A stretch of DNA of 64,000 nucleotides from Bacteroides neonati (GTDB lineage: Bacteria > Bacteroidota > Bacteroidia > Bacteroidales > Bacteroidaceae), in the NCBI RefSeq assembly GCF_000499785.1, contig NZ_HG726028.1, positions 62,001 to 126,000 on the forward strand. Direction: 5' to 3'. The position numbers and the translations under genes are program-made. The notes under the pieces are model-generated. The model was not told the DNA's origin. It ran no database searches and saw nothing but the letters and a program-made list of their open reading frames with translations. This document shows, one piece after another, positions 42,058-51,627 of the stretch. Every line of letters begins with the position of its first letter. Position 1 is the first letter of the stretch.

Positions 42058-43544
42058 CTCACCAACCTTCCTCCGTTAAAATCAAACTTATCGACCAACG
42101 AAACGCCCGTTGCAAAATCGTGCAAGGTTAGTTTTCGTATCTTATAATAATTCAGCCAATAGTTTTGCAACGACAAGATGTAGTTGCGCTGCGCCTCTTG
42201 CTGCCTGTTGAGCGAAAGGGTGAGGCTGTTGATATCGGCCTTACCGATGATAAATCGTTGCCGGGTTTCATTATAAGCCAATATCGAGAGGTCGAGTGCC
42301 TCTTCCGCACTCGAAATTAAACTCTGCTGAATATTAAAATCGTTCACCGTCATAATGACCTCTTCTTCCATGCTTACTTCATCTTGCCGCGAAGAGATCT
42401 TAACGATGTTGAGATTGTTGCGGGCCATGTTGTATTTCCCTTTACGCACGCCCCAATCAATCAATGGAATGGCAAGGCTGATCGATACCAAGTCTTGTTG
42501 CATGGGTTTATGATAGACATCTCCAAAGCTATTGGCCACTTGATTGAATCCGATACTGGCATTCACACTGGCATTGAAGCGCGACTCCTTCTTCGTTTTA
42601 TCTACCGTTTGTTCGGCTTCCAACACTTGTTGCTTCAATCCGAGTAATTTAGGGTTGTTATCACGCCCCCATGCTACAGCCTCATCGACAGGTATCATTA
42701 TCTCTCCCGGGCGGGATGGCAATTCCAGCTCAATGATCGTATTTTTATCCAAGTTCAAGAAAGAAGCCAAAGAGAACATAGCGCGCTTCAAGGCACTCGC
42801 TTTATGTTGCAGGGTGTTGCGTGCATTGACCACATCCAACTTCAGTGTCAACAAGTCGGCTTGCGAAATGGCAGCAATCTTATGTCGTTGTACTCCAATC
42901 CGATAAAGCCTATCGCTCGAAACACTGTTTTCTTTCGCCAAATTATACTCTGCCTGTGCCATAGCCAATCCAAAGAAATAAGTAGTAGCCTGCTCCGATA
43001 CCTGTTCTGCGTTGTAGATAAACTCCTTCTTCACCTTTTCGTATTTCAACGGTTCGATGCGCCGCTCCCACTTAAAGGCATTATAGCCTACCAAACTTTG
43101 CGCATAACCCAGTCGCACCGGCACACTGGTAAATTGAGTAGTAGCCCGCTCTCCGAAGCTACGCATATAGCCCAGTTCGGAATCTACAAAGAACGTACCT
43201 CCAGTGAGGTCGAAGTTCTGCCGTATGGCCAGATTGCCGCGAGCATAAAATGACTGTTGGCTCCGGTAGATATCGAGATTCTGTTCCGAATCATAACGTT
43301 TGGTAATATCGCGGTTATACTGAGCAGGCGTCATGTTCAACGTCAAACTCGGTAACCGATTTGCCTTATACGTGCGATACTGCCAGTAACCGGACAGATA
43401 CATATTTTGTTTTCTGAACGATTCCAACGAACTATCATTTGCCAGCACAATGGTTTCCTGCAAATCAAGTTTTATCCGTTGTTGTGCCTGCATCATCAGG
43501 CAGCAGCACAAGGCTGCCCCTATTATTCCGTATCTTTTCTTCAT
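42054..43544 (-). CDS. TolC-family outer membrane efflux protein
   Basis: A 496-residue outer-membrane channel. Signal peptide (MKKRYGIIGAALCCCLMMQA), TolC/OMF repeats with the coiled-coil helices (AEQVSEQATTYFFGLAMAQA, RFIIGKADINSLTLSLNRQQ) are the basis for the call. It is encoded between the two RND permeases with 4-base overlaps on both sides, an unusual order, and completes a tripartite pump with the adaptor at 46626-47720. Confidence 0.9.
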   Translation of the reverse strand: MKKRYGIIGAALCCCLMMQAQQRIKLDLQETIVLANDSSLESFRKQNMYLSGYWQYRTYKANRLPSLTLNMTPAQYNRDITKRYDSEQNLDIYRSQQSFYARGNLAIRQNFDLTGGTFFVDSELGYMRSFGERATTQFTSVPVRLGYAQSLVGYNAFKWERRIEPLKYEKVKKEFIYNAEQVSEQATTYFFGLAMAQAEYNLAKENSVSSDRLYRIGVQRHKIAAISQADLLTLKLDVVNARNTLQHKASALKRAMFSLASFLNLDKNTIIELELPSRPGEIMIPVDEAVAWGRDNNPKLLGLKQQVLEAEQTVDKTKKESRFNASVNASIGFNQVANSFGDVYHKPMQQDLVSISLAIPLIDWGVRKGKYNMARNNLNIVKISSRQDEVSMEEEVIMTVNDFNIQQSLISSAEEALDLSILAYNETRQRFIIGKADINSLTLSLNRQQEAQRNYILSLQNYWLNYYKIRKLTLHDFATGVSLVDKFDFNGGRLVR

Positions 43545-46500
43545 AACATCTCTTTTTTTCTATAAATAAACCAATACAATAGCGGGATGATAAACAGACT
43601 CACCGCAGTTCCGACGACCATCGTACCAATCATCGCTATGGAGAGGGGCTTTTGCAGTTCCGAACCCATATCGAACGAGAACAACAGTGGCACCATAGCA
43701 AAAATGGTGGTCAACGAGGTCATTATAATAGGTCTCAACCGCCTTTTACCAGCTTCATGAATGGCTTCGAGTAGTGGTACTCCCTGTTTGCGGAGTTCGT
43801 TGATGGCATCCAGTTTCAAGATGGAGTCGTTGATTACGATACCACACGTCACAATCAAGCCAATGGCCGACATCAAGTTCAATGTATGCCCGCATAGCCA
43901 CAAGAGCAGTAATGCAAAGGCTACATCGATGGGAATCTCGACCAACACCAACAGCGGTTGCAGAAAGCTCTCGAACTGTGCTGCCAGAATGAAGTACATG
44001 AGCAGAAGCGATACGAACAGAATCACCACCAGCTCATCCATCATCTTCCGATTCGAAAAGAAGCTGCCCGAAAAGCCCGTATCCCACTTGCCTGTAGCAT
44101 TGATCTCTGTTTTCACTTGGTTCATCAATGCCTCGGGCGCCGTTACATCATAGAATTTAAACGGTATATACTCTCCGTTTCGTCCGGCGGTGATACTCTT
44201 CAAGTCTTCGGCAGGTCTTACCTGTAGTAGTTCGCTAAGCGGTATGTGGTTCACCTGTCCGCCAGCACCGGGTTGCGTCTGTATCAAGGTTTCCTGCAAC
44301 ACCCGGTTGACGGTTTTCTCATCACCGGCAATATTGATAGGCAAGTACTGCTGATAGGAATGTAGCATGGCCACACTGTTCTCCTTAAAAGCTGTTTTCA
44401 GTATGCGATACAGTTCATCGTACGATACTCCGTACAGTAGCAGTTTCTCCTTATTGATGCTCATGTCCAATTGGTTCTCGAAAGCAATACCGGTAGGAGA
44501 AATACCTGCCTGTCGGGCAAGCATTTGCTCCAATATACGTAAAGAATCGGCTTGAGGAGCATGGTTCTTATCACGGGCATAAAGTTCGGCGACTATATCG
44601 GGTTCTCCCGTTACAAAGAGTTTTTCAAATACCGTTTCGGGAGGTGAGAATGAAACTACAGCGGTAGGATAGTTCTGTTTCAACCATTGAAAAACCTCCT
44701 TTTGCAAAGGAGTCACCTCGTTGGCTGTCTCCGTCTTAAAATACAACTCGGCCTCGGATGATGATAATTCCTGTTCTCTGTTGAGAATAAAATCCTGTTG
44801 TCCCACCGAAGCAGTTTGCTCAACGGTACTCCCCTTCAGCTCCCTGAACAAGTTATCTACCCGTCGTTGATTCTCTGCCACATGAATATTCTCGTTCCAC
44901 TCAATACGACTAATCAACTCGTTCTCATCAATCTCCGGCATTCGTTCCTTATCAATGAAGAAAAAGAAGAAAACACAAAGCGGCAATGATATCAAGCAAA
45001 AGGCAACACTCAGCACTTTGTGTCTGAACACCCAATTGACTCCACTGTCATAAAAGCGGTCGAGTGTATGCTCTTTAATCGGATTATAGTTTTTCACAGA
45101 GAAAATCTTCCACCTCCTCGTTCGTATGCCTGTGCGGTATACCAGCATATAAAGCACGGGCAGCAGCATGATCCCCGTAAAATAAGAGACCAGCAAGCCC
45201 ACCGTTACCGCAAAAGCCTGATCAAAAAAGATGGCTCCCGCAATACCGCTCATAAACACCAGAGGAATGAATACGGAGATCGTTGTTAACGAAGAACTCA
45301 ACATGGGGGTTATTACTTCGCTTGTACCCGCCACACAGGCTCTTCGCAGCGAATACCCTTTCTCCCTGTATTGCGAAATATTTTCGGTCACGATAATCGA
45401 ACTATCGATCATCATTCCCAATGCTAGAATGAGCCCCGATAACGAGATGATATTGAGCGACATCTTAAAGAAGTAGAAGAAGAGAAAGCTAATTACAATG
45501 GATACCACCATGCTCAGTCCGATGATAAGCGGCGATTTTATATCGCCTAGAAAGAGCACAGCTACGATACAGATAAAGAGAAATCCTAACGATAGGTTTT
45601 GTTTTAGGTTCGAGATGGTAAAATCTAACAATTCCGTCTGGTTGCGACTCACACTGAATTCAATATTGGGATATATCCGCTTGAAGTAATCCATTGTTTG
45701 TGTGAGGGCCTCCTTCATATTGTCCATATTCTCATCGGCCTGCTTTATGATAGCCAGCGTTACCGCCCGCTTACCGTTAGAGACCGATACTCCTTTCTCC
45801 TTTGCAGGTACAATGGCCACTTTGCAAAACTCTTTCAGTTGAATGATGCGCCCTTCTTTGCGAATATAGATATTCTCCACATCCTCTGCCGTACGCAATA
45901 AGGTAGAGAACTTGATGTTATATTCGTAATACCCATCGCGCACGGTCATGCTGCCGGGCTCTACATTATTCTGCGCCAATGCTGTTTCAATATCTTTAAT
46001 CGACAATCCCAACATGGATAATCGATCGGCATCGGGTACTATTTGCAGTTGACGTTCAATCATTCCCGTGACATCTACCATAGCTACCTCGGGAAGTTGT
46101 TCGATGCGTCGCTTAATCACCGACTCCGAGAACTCACAGAGATTCAAAAAAGCCTGTTGGTCGGTTGTACCATACGCACTGTCACTCTTCAGTGTCAGGT
46201 TCAGGTAAAAGACCGGTATATCCGTGGCACTCGCCTTGATTACCTTCGGCCTGTCTGCGCCTTTGGGCAAATAATTCATAGCCGCATCGATCTTCTCATT
46301 GACTTCGATAAACGCCAGATCGGTATTCGTTCCATAGTCAAACTTCAACCGGATGATACCCGTTCCGTCACGCGTTTCGCTTGTCATGTCTTTGAGACTT
46401 GCCACTTGAATGAGTTGTTGCCGAATGGGTTTTACGATTGTGTTTTCGAGTTCGCGTGCCGATGTATGAGTAGCAGATACCTGAACCGTTATTTCCGGAA

Positions 46501-46618
46501 TAGCGATATCGGGTAGCAGTGATATCGGCAAGGTAAAATAAGTCAGCAGCCCCACAATAAAGCAAGCTGTGAATGCCATCAGTACCGCGATGGGCCGTTG
46601 TATTAGAAATTTAATCAT
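43541..46618 (-). CDS. RND efflux permease, permease 1
   Basis: A 1025-residue RND transporter with TM4 motif LGMMIDSSIIVTENIS (Asp405, followed by EN), the canonical proton relay, and the N-terminal FLIQRPIAVLMAFTACFIVG and C-terminal TSLTTIFAMVPLLF blocks. It looks like a standard AcrB/CusA-type permease. Eight bases separate it from the adaptor. Two permeases with one TolC and one adaptor suggest a heteromeric pump such as MdtBC, but subunit mixing is inferred. Confidence 0.93.
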   Translation of the reverse strand: MIKFLIQRPIAVLMAFTACFIVGLLTYFTLPISLLPDIAIPEITVQVSATHTSARELENTIVKPIRQQLIQVASLKDMTSETRDGTGIIRLKFDYGTNTDLAFIEVNEKIDAAMNYLPKGADRPKVIKASATDIPVFYLNLTLKSDSAYGTTDQQAFLNLCEFSESVIKRRIEQLPEVAMVDVTGMIERQLQIVPDADRLSMLGLSIKDIETALAQNNVEPGSMTVRDGYYEYNIKFSTLLRTAEDVENIYIRKEGRIIQLKEFCKVAIVPAKEKGVSVSNGKRAVTLAIIKQADENMDNMKEALTQTMDYFKRIYPNIEFSVSRNQTELLDFTISNLKQNLSLGFLFICIVAVLFLGDIKSPLIIGLSMVVSIVISFLFFYFFKMSLNIISLSGLILALGMMIDSSIIVTENISQYREKGYSLRRACVAGTSEVITPMLSSSLTTISVFIPLVFMSGIAGAIFFDQAFAVTVGLLVSYFTGIMLLPVLYMLVYRTGIRTRRWKIFSVKNYNPIKEHTLDRFYDSGVNWVFRHKVLSVAFCLISLPLCVFFFFFIDKERMPEIDENELISRIEWNENIHVAENQRRVDNLFRELKGSTVEQTASVGQQDFILNREQELSSSEAELYFKTETANEVTPLQKEVFQWLKQNYPTAVVSFSPPETVFEKLFVTGEPDIVAELYARDKNHAPQADSLRILEQMLARQAGISPTGIAFENQLDMSINKEKLLLYGVSYDELYRILKTAFKENSVAMLHSYQQYLPINIAGDEKTVNRVLQETLIQTQPGAGGQVNHIPLSELLQVRPAEDLKSITAGRNGEYIPFKFYDVTAPEALMNQVKTEINATGKWDTGFSGSFFSNRKMMDELVVILFVSLLLMYFILAAQFESFLQPLLVLVEIPIDVAFALLLLWLCGHTLNLMSAIGLIVTCGIVINDSILKLDAINELRKQGVPLLEAIHEAGKRRLRPIIMTSLTTIFAMVPLLFSFDMGSELQKPLSIAMIGTMVVGTAVSLFIIPLLYWFIYRKKEML

Positions 46619-46625
46619 AGGTGTG

Positions 46626-47720
46626 TTACAGGTTAGTGGGTTGTACCTTTGCTTCGTGTGCCAGGTTGAGGTTTCCTGTTACAATCACCGTATCTCCCTC
46701 CAATAGTCCGTCGGTTACTCCGGTATCGGCTTTATTCGAGACTACATATTGTGTTGCATTTTCCAACCCCGTATGTACATAGTTCCACATCGATTTTCCA
46801 TTTTTGAGTGTAAACACCACTTGTTTGCCCGAACGTAGCACCACCGCACTTTTAGGTATTACCAACTGACTGCCCAACGATCTGCGCACACTCACCCTCA
46901 CATTCATTCCGCTAAACAGCTTTCCTTTTCCATTCACTCGTGCACGTACCTTTACCATGCCTTTATCATCGACCAGCGGATTTATTTCCGATACACTGCC
47001 TTCATACATCTCTTGTGCATTCGCATAAGGCGTAATCACTACTTTATCTCCTTTTTGGATGAGTGCCAATTCATTCTCGAGCACTGTAAAGTCGGCTTCC
47101 ATTCCCTGTGTATCTACAATGGTACAGAACACATCGGCAGTCGAAGCTATATTGTGCGGTTTGGCAAACAAGTTGGCTACCGTACCATCAAACGGCGCCA
47201 CGAGCGTAGCATGTTCTTCTTCGTATTTTGCCAGTTCATATTGTATCTTACTTTGGTCGTATCCGCTCTTCACTTTGGCCAGTTGCATGGTTTCAGCAGG
47301 GACTTTGGTTGCCTCATCCATCGAGTAGCCTTGTCCAATCAACACGTCCTGCAACTCCAATCGTGCTTTTTCGAGCCCGTCTTTTGCTTGCGCCAATTTA
47401 TTGCTCAGCCTAAATTTGTCTAACTCCGCCAGCTTTTGTCCACGCTGTACCCGATCACCATTCTTCACATAGATATGAGCTACCACTTCGCTACTGGCAA
47501 AGCGCAGATCGGCCAGCCCCCGTGCTGTTACCTTGCCGTTGCTCACCAGTTCGTGATGAAAAGGTTGCTTTTTTAGGGTTACAACTGCAACCTCATTCTT
47601 TGCGTCAGGCAGTACTGTAGATACTCCGGCTTCTGTTGTCTCTCCTTTTTTATTCTCTGAACAGGATGTCAGCATAGCCAATGATAGGCATAGCAGATAG
47701 ATTTTGGTATGTGTCTTCAT
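46626..47720 (-). CDS. RND efflux periplasmic adaptor (HlyD/AcrA family)
   Basis: A 364-residue lipoprotein (lipobox LAMLTSC) with the adaptor layout: barrel-sandwich (lipoyl-like) halves (VAHIYVKNGDRVQRGQKLAE and LVAPFDGTVANLFAKPHNIA), a coiled-coil hairpin between them, and beta-barrel and membrane-proximal domains (VKVRARVNGKGKLFSGMNVR). It couples RND permease to TolC. Only 15 bases separate it from the gene 47736-48308 of the NVEALA module, so the pump may be transcribed with it. Confidence 0.92.
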   Translation of the reverse strand: MKTHTKIYLLCLSLAMLTSCSENKKGETTEAGVSTVLPDAKNEVAVVTLKKQPFHHELVSNGKVTARGLADLRFASSEVVAHIYVKNGDRVQRGQKLAELDKFRLSNKLAQAKDGLEKARLELQDVLIGQGYSMDEATKVPAETMQLAKVKSGYDQSKIQYELAKYEEEHATLVAPFDGTVANLFAKPHNIASTADVFCTIVDTQGMEADFTVLENELALIQKGDKVVITPYANAQEMYEGSVSEINPLVDDKGMVKVRARVNGKGKLFSGMNVRVSVRRSLGSQLVIPKSAVVLRSGKQVVFTLKNGKSMWNYVHTGLENATQYVVSNKADTGVTDGLLEGDTVIVTGNLNLAHEAKVQPTNL

Positions 47721-47735
47721 TCTATTTTATATTTA

Positions 47736-48308
47736 CTATTTTAATTTTTCTTTTATCAATTCAAGATACAAATCGGTAAACAATTCTCCATTCTTAATTG
47801 GAAAGAATACAGATGTCATATTTCCAGTTGAGTTTACAAAAGCAAAATAACGTTGCTCAAGTCCTGTCTCCCGATGAATAGGAAACCGCCATTTATAGAA
47901 CAAAATATTCTCATGACTAAAATGAGCCAATTTATTATTTAATAAAATGGCGTTACTTCGACTCAAATGATAAGTCGGAAGCATAAAAACATTATCCTTC
48001 CCTATATTTGATCTCATTAATGCCTTTATATCTTCATTTATACATTCATCACACATATCCTCAGAAAACCGATAAATTAGTTTATTTTTATAAGGATGAA
48101 GGCCTCCTTCTAAGGAATCAATAGATACGCCAACATTCACACTCATGTGGTTTATTAATCTTTTCAAATTTTCTCTTGACTGTTCTTGGAGTAAAGATAA
48201 CCGTAGAGTACACTCTTTTATTTGGGCTTGTTTATAAGCGCCAAACAGTATTAGAGCAATAATACATATATTTAGCCCCAATATCCAATGGTTATTCTTT
48301 ATATTCAT
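47736..48308 (-). CDS. Membrane-anchored CxxC protein of the NVEALA module
   Basis: A 190-residue protein with one N-terminal membrane helix (WILGLNICIIALILFGAY, about 8-25) and a periplasmic part with CDEC (Cys86, Cys89) after a hydrophobic strand (LIYRFSEDMCDEC), like the active site of a thioredoxin-fold protein. It resembles in layout the 185-residue protein at 54662-55219. It overlaps the propeller gene by 17 bases. Redox or metal role is inferred; I find no named family. Confidence 0.6.
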   Translation of the reverse strand: MNIKNNHWILGLNICIIALILFGAYKQAQIKECTLRLSLLQEQSRENLKRLINHMSVNVGVSIDSLEGGLHPYKNKLIYRFSEDMCDECINEDIKALMRSNIGKDNVFMLPTYHLSRSNAILLNNKLAHFSHENILFYKWRFPIHRETGLEQRYFAFVNSTGNMTSVFFPIKNGELFTDLYLELIKEKLK

Positions 48309-49539
48309 AATATAGAATTAGAGGATTCGAGTCTTCATTAAGTGTAACCAATTGCTCTTGATTAACCAAACGTTCTGACAAAGTATTTCCCATTAAAGCA
48401 AAATGTTTCATTTCCTGCAAATTGTCTGGGTTGACACAATAATAAACACCTTGTTCATCAGCTCCCAAGAAAACAGGACTTTGGTAATTCATAGGTATTT
48501 TTTTAAATAATAGGTCATCTTTAGTCCTATCAAAAACAGAAACAGTATTCGATATTTTATTATATTGTATGCTATATCTTATCTGTTTACTATAACTTAA
48601 ATGCAACGTATTTCTATACTCGAAGATTTCGTCTATCTTATAAATCTTATTCTCCTTTTTGAACCGTCGTATCAAGCGCATATAATCATTGCCTCTAGCA
48701 ATAGGGTCAATAGAGAGATTGATATCTTGCTGCAAATCTTCTTTTTGGATAACATCTTTACTCTTTATAGTAAGATATGGTGCAATAATACCATCATTAA
48801 TGCACATAATAGAATCCATAAATCCTAGTATAAATAAATCTGTGTGTTGATTTACATAATAAAATGCATTCACATGAAAGAATCCACCTTTCCAGCCTCT
48901 ATTGTATTGGGCAACATCCATCCATTGATCAACTAAACCTCCGGTAGATGTATCTATTTGTTGTAACAAAAAGTATGAATCTTTACTTACTTTAGGGTCA
49001 AAGGAAACATTGGTAGCATACAAACGACCACTATTAAATAATATCCGATCAAAATATATATTTCTAGCTAGTTTAGTAGAAGTTAAATATAAACCTGATG
49101 CCAAATCATATTTGTGCAACTCTTTTTGATAAGAATCATAAATATAAATTTCATTATCAATGCAATTAACAGCAAAATCATCGCATGACATGTATTCAGA
49201 CGGTGCAATGCCTATACTTCCTATTTTACGAATAAAATCTCCATTCTTATTAAAAACATATACTCCTTTAGCTATATTTTTATCCAAAATAAAGAGATTA
49301 TCTCCATACGTCTGCATTTTATCTATATTCCCAAGTAGAGTCTTATCATTTTTCAGAATTACAGCCTTAACTGATTTAAAGACATCGGAAGTACGTAATT
49401 CTTTAACTGACAAAACAGTATCAAGATCTATTATAAACCCAGTTCCACTAGTTAATTTGCTCCTTCTCTCCGTAGCACAAGAGCATAGAAGGAGACATAA
49501 TAGTAACAACAGTTTCCGAAAGAGTTTTTCATATCCCAT
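48292..49539 (-). CDS. 6-bladed beta-propeller lipoprotein (module 1)
   Basis: A 415-residue lipoprotein (lipobox LLLLLCSC) with six-bladed propeller repeats: GDNLFILDKNIAKGVYVFNK, GDFIRKIGSIGIAPSEYMSC and CIDNEIYIYDSYQKELHKYD show the NHL/TolB-like pattern. This family (DUF5128/PF17170-like) is widespread in Bacteroides. It follows the NVEALA gene by 7 bases and overlaps the CxxC gene. Partner of the peptide is a plausible role but unproven. Confidence 0.85.
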   Translation of the reverse strand: MGYEKLFRKLLLLLCLLLCSCATERRSKLTSGTGFIIDLDTVLSVKELRTSDVFKSVKAVILKNDKTLLGNIDKMQTYGDNLFILDKNIAKGVYVFNKNGDFIRKIGSIGIAPSEYMSCDDFAVNCIDNEIYIYDSYQKELHKYDLASGLYLTSTKLARNIYFDRILFNSGRLYATNVSFDPKVSKDSYFLLQQIDTSTGGLVDQWMDVAQYNRGWKGGFFHVNAFYYVNQHTDLFILGFMDSIMCINDGIIAPYLTIKSKDVIQKEDLQQDINLSIDPIARGNDYMRLIRRFKKENKIYKIDEIFEYRNTLHLSYSKQIRYSIQYNKISNTVSVFDRTKDDLLFKKIPMNYQSPVFLGADEQGVYYCVNPDNLQEMKHFALMGNTLSERLVNQEQLVTLNEDSNPLILYYEYKE

Positions 49540-49546
49540 AAGGCAT

Positions 49547-49900
49547 CTATTTACAGGATTTTACTCCAACATTATCAGTTTTTCCTATTTCAACACCATT
49601 ACAATCATAATAATAATGAACACTTCCACTATTGCAAATACCAGAGCCACTTCCTTCACAGCTGTAAGTCATTGTGATTCTAATAGTTTGTTCCCGTCTA
49701 TCACATTTCTGAGTCATTTCACTATAGGAGACACTAGTTCTACAGTTTTCATCTCCACCAGCTTCTCCCCCACCTTCTCCAAAAGCCTGAGCTTCTATAT
49801 TGGCTAAGGTCAAAGTGCTATTCACTTGAAGCATAGTACCTTTCAAAGCAGCAAAGCCAATCAGAATAAATAATAAAATTACAAATAAAACTCTTTTCAT
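49547..49900 (-). CDS. NVEALA-family peptide precursor (module 1)
   Basis: A 117-residue small exported protein. The N-terminal helix (VLFVILLFILIGFAALKG) is followed by LTLANIEAQAFGEGG, a variant of the family motif ANVEALA, which usually ends in a Gly-rich step. The C-terminal part has six Cys (around 54-116) typical of a disulfide-stabilised mature peptide. It is 44 bases from the O-antigen-ligase-like gene and 7 bases from the propeller gene. The family's function is not known. The start gives a signal of normal length. Confidence 0.78.
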   Translation of the reverse strand: MKRVLFVILLFILIGFAALKGTMLQVNSTLTLANIEAQAFGEGGGEAGGDENCRTSVSYSEMTQKCDRREQTIRITMTYSCEGSGSGICNSGSVHYYYDCNGVEIGKTDNVGVKSCK

Positions 49901-49944
49901 AATACTCTACATTTAATGTGTCTTTAATCAATATAGCCCTTATC

Positions 49945-51597
49945 TCAAATACCCACATCTTTAAGCAATTTCTTCATTTCTTCTCTCATCTCCTTTACTG
50001 CAGTGGATTGTACTTTCGGTTCTTTCGTCAGCACCACAGTTGCCATCTGTTTTATTTTCTCCGGTTGGTAGAATGTAGGCTCAGCATAGAGTTTTGCCAA
50101 CAAATAGTATGGATAAATCCGCCCCGGTAGCAGATTGACAGATCGCTTTAACCACCCCTCGGCACTTGCATACCGTCCTTGCAGTTGCTCGTTTTTGGCT
50201 ATGATATTAAATATCATCGGATCACAACTTCGGGTAGCCGCTTCTTTCAATATTTTATTCGAGGCCTCGTACTCGTTGAGTTTATGCAGGCAATGCCCAT
50301 ATTCAAACAAAAATGTGGGTCTTGTTTTGAGTTCGGGATATAGCTTGGTGTATTGTGCCTTTGCTCCGTCATAGGCTCCGGAGTGGTAAAGTATCCGGCT
50401 ACGTGCCCACTCGTTGGAAGCCTCGTACCCATTCTGTCTATAATATACGGTGGCAGCAAGCCCAATCACTAATGCAAATACCCCCAATGCGATCCGCGAA
50501 CGTCCTACTACACAAGCTGCTAGTAGAAAAGCAAATGTAATGATAAAAATCGGCAATTGCATTGGATAGGAAGAAAAAGCAAACACCAGCAATGAAAAAA
50601 CTGCACTACACGTACCGACTCTTCCTTGTGCAATACCTCGCCACAAACAAAATCCAATAAAAAGTAATACACACAACAACACCGGTATACCATGTTCCAC
50701 CGCTAGTTGCAGGTATTCATTAAAGGCATATTCGGGACTACCTGCCACCAGCTCTTCCTGTTCCGAATAGCCTCCTTTGGCAAAGTAAGCCTCTTGTGCC
50801 GTACCGTAAGCTTCGGCAAAACGTCCTTGTCCATAACCCGTAATCGGTTGTTGTGCAATAGCCTTACAGCTTATCTTCCACATAAATAGCCGACCGTTTG
50901 CCGAGTCTTTTTTGAGGTAAAACGTACCTCCCATAGCCAACAGCACACAGAACAGAGCAAGCACACACAAACCGACCATCCGCTTGGGATGCTCTTTCCA
51001 GAGCCGTTTGCATTTGCTTAACCACCCGCAGTGCATCCCCCATACCCAAAGGCTCGAAAGAAAAGTAGCCAACCAAGCCGATCGACTCATTCCCGCAGGT
51101 AGCACACACAGAATCAACACCATCGTGCTACCGGCTATGTAGAGCTGCCCTGTTTCGAACCACATCCGTTTACTCTTCTCTTTCAGCCTCAGCCATTCGC
51201 TCAAACAAAGTGGAAACACCATGGCCAGATATCCAGAATAGGGTCCGGGGTTAAAGAAACTTCCGGTCATCTTATATAACGAATGATTGGAATAAGAAAA
51301 TCCATATAACTGACGTATGCCCACAAATGCCTCCCAAGCTCCCAAAAGAATAAGCACCCAGACTACAGCTAGGTAAAAATCAACAGATAGGTTACGTTCT
51401 TTGGAATAGACAATGAACGCAAGATAGACAGATACGGTAAACAGTATCCCGGTTTTGGCAAACCAATCCCATTGCGCAGCCATCTCTCCGGCAGGCAACC
51501 CGGTATTCTCTACACAAACACCCCCAAGCACCAAAGCTATGGCTATAACCACTAAACTATATGCAAGATAGGTTCTAAGTTCTATTATTTTTTTCAT
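49945..51597 (-). CDS. O-antigen ligase-like (Wzy_C) membrane protein with C-terminal TPRs
   Basis: A 550-residue protein with about ten membrane segments and a central motif MTGSFFNPGPYSGYLAMVFP and GYGQGRFAEAYG, of the O-antigen ligase (Wzy_C) superfamily, then TPR-like helices (about 410-540: YGHCLHKLNEYEASNKILKE). The superfamily contains lipopolysaccharide ligases and protein O-oligosaccharyltransferases (PglL). Its location next to a cysteine-rich exported peptide raises the possibility of peptide glycosylation, which is only inference. It has no glycosyltransferase neighbours here, so O-antigen synthesis is not indicated. Confidence 0.82.
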   Translation of the reverse strand: MKKIIELRTYLAYSLVVIAIALVLGGVCVENTGLPAGEMAAQWDWFAKTGILFTVSVYLAFIVYSKERNLSVDFYLAVVWVLILLGAWEAFVGIRQLYGFSYSNHSLYKMTGSFFNPGPYSGYLAMVFPLCLSEWLRLKEKSKRMWFETGQLYIAGSTMVLILCVLPAGMSRSAWLATFLSSLWVWGMHCGWLSKCKRLWKEHPKRMVGLCVLALFCVLLAMGGTFYLKKDSANGRLFMWKISCKAIAQQPITGYGQGRFAEAYGTAQEAYFAKGGYSEQEELVAGSPEYAFNEYLQLAVEHGIPVLLCVLLFIGFCLWRGIAQGRVGTCSAVFSLLVFAFSSYPMQLPIFIITFAFLLAACVVGRSRIALGVFALVIGLAATVYYRQNGYEASNEWARSRILYHSGAYDGAKAQYTKLYPELKTRPTFLFEYGHCLHKLNEYEASNKILKEAATRSCDPMIFNIIAKNEQLQGRYASAEGWLKRSVNLLPGRIYPYYLLAKLYAEPTFYQPEKIKQMATVVLTKEPKVQSTAVKEMREEMKKLLKDVGI

Positions 51598-51627
51598 TGG
51601 CTTTATTTAAAAGTTAGAATTATAGAT

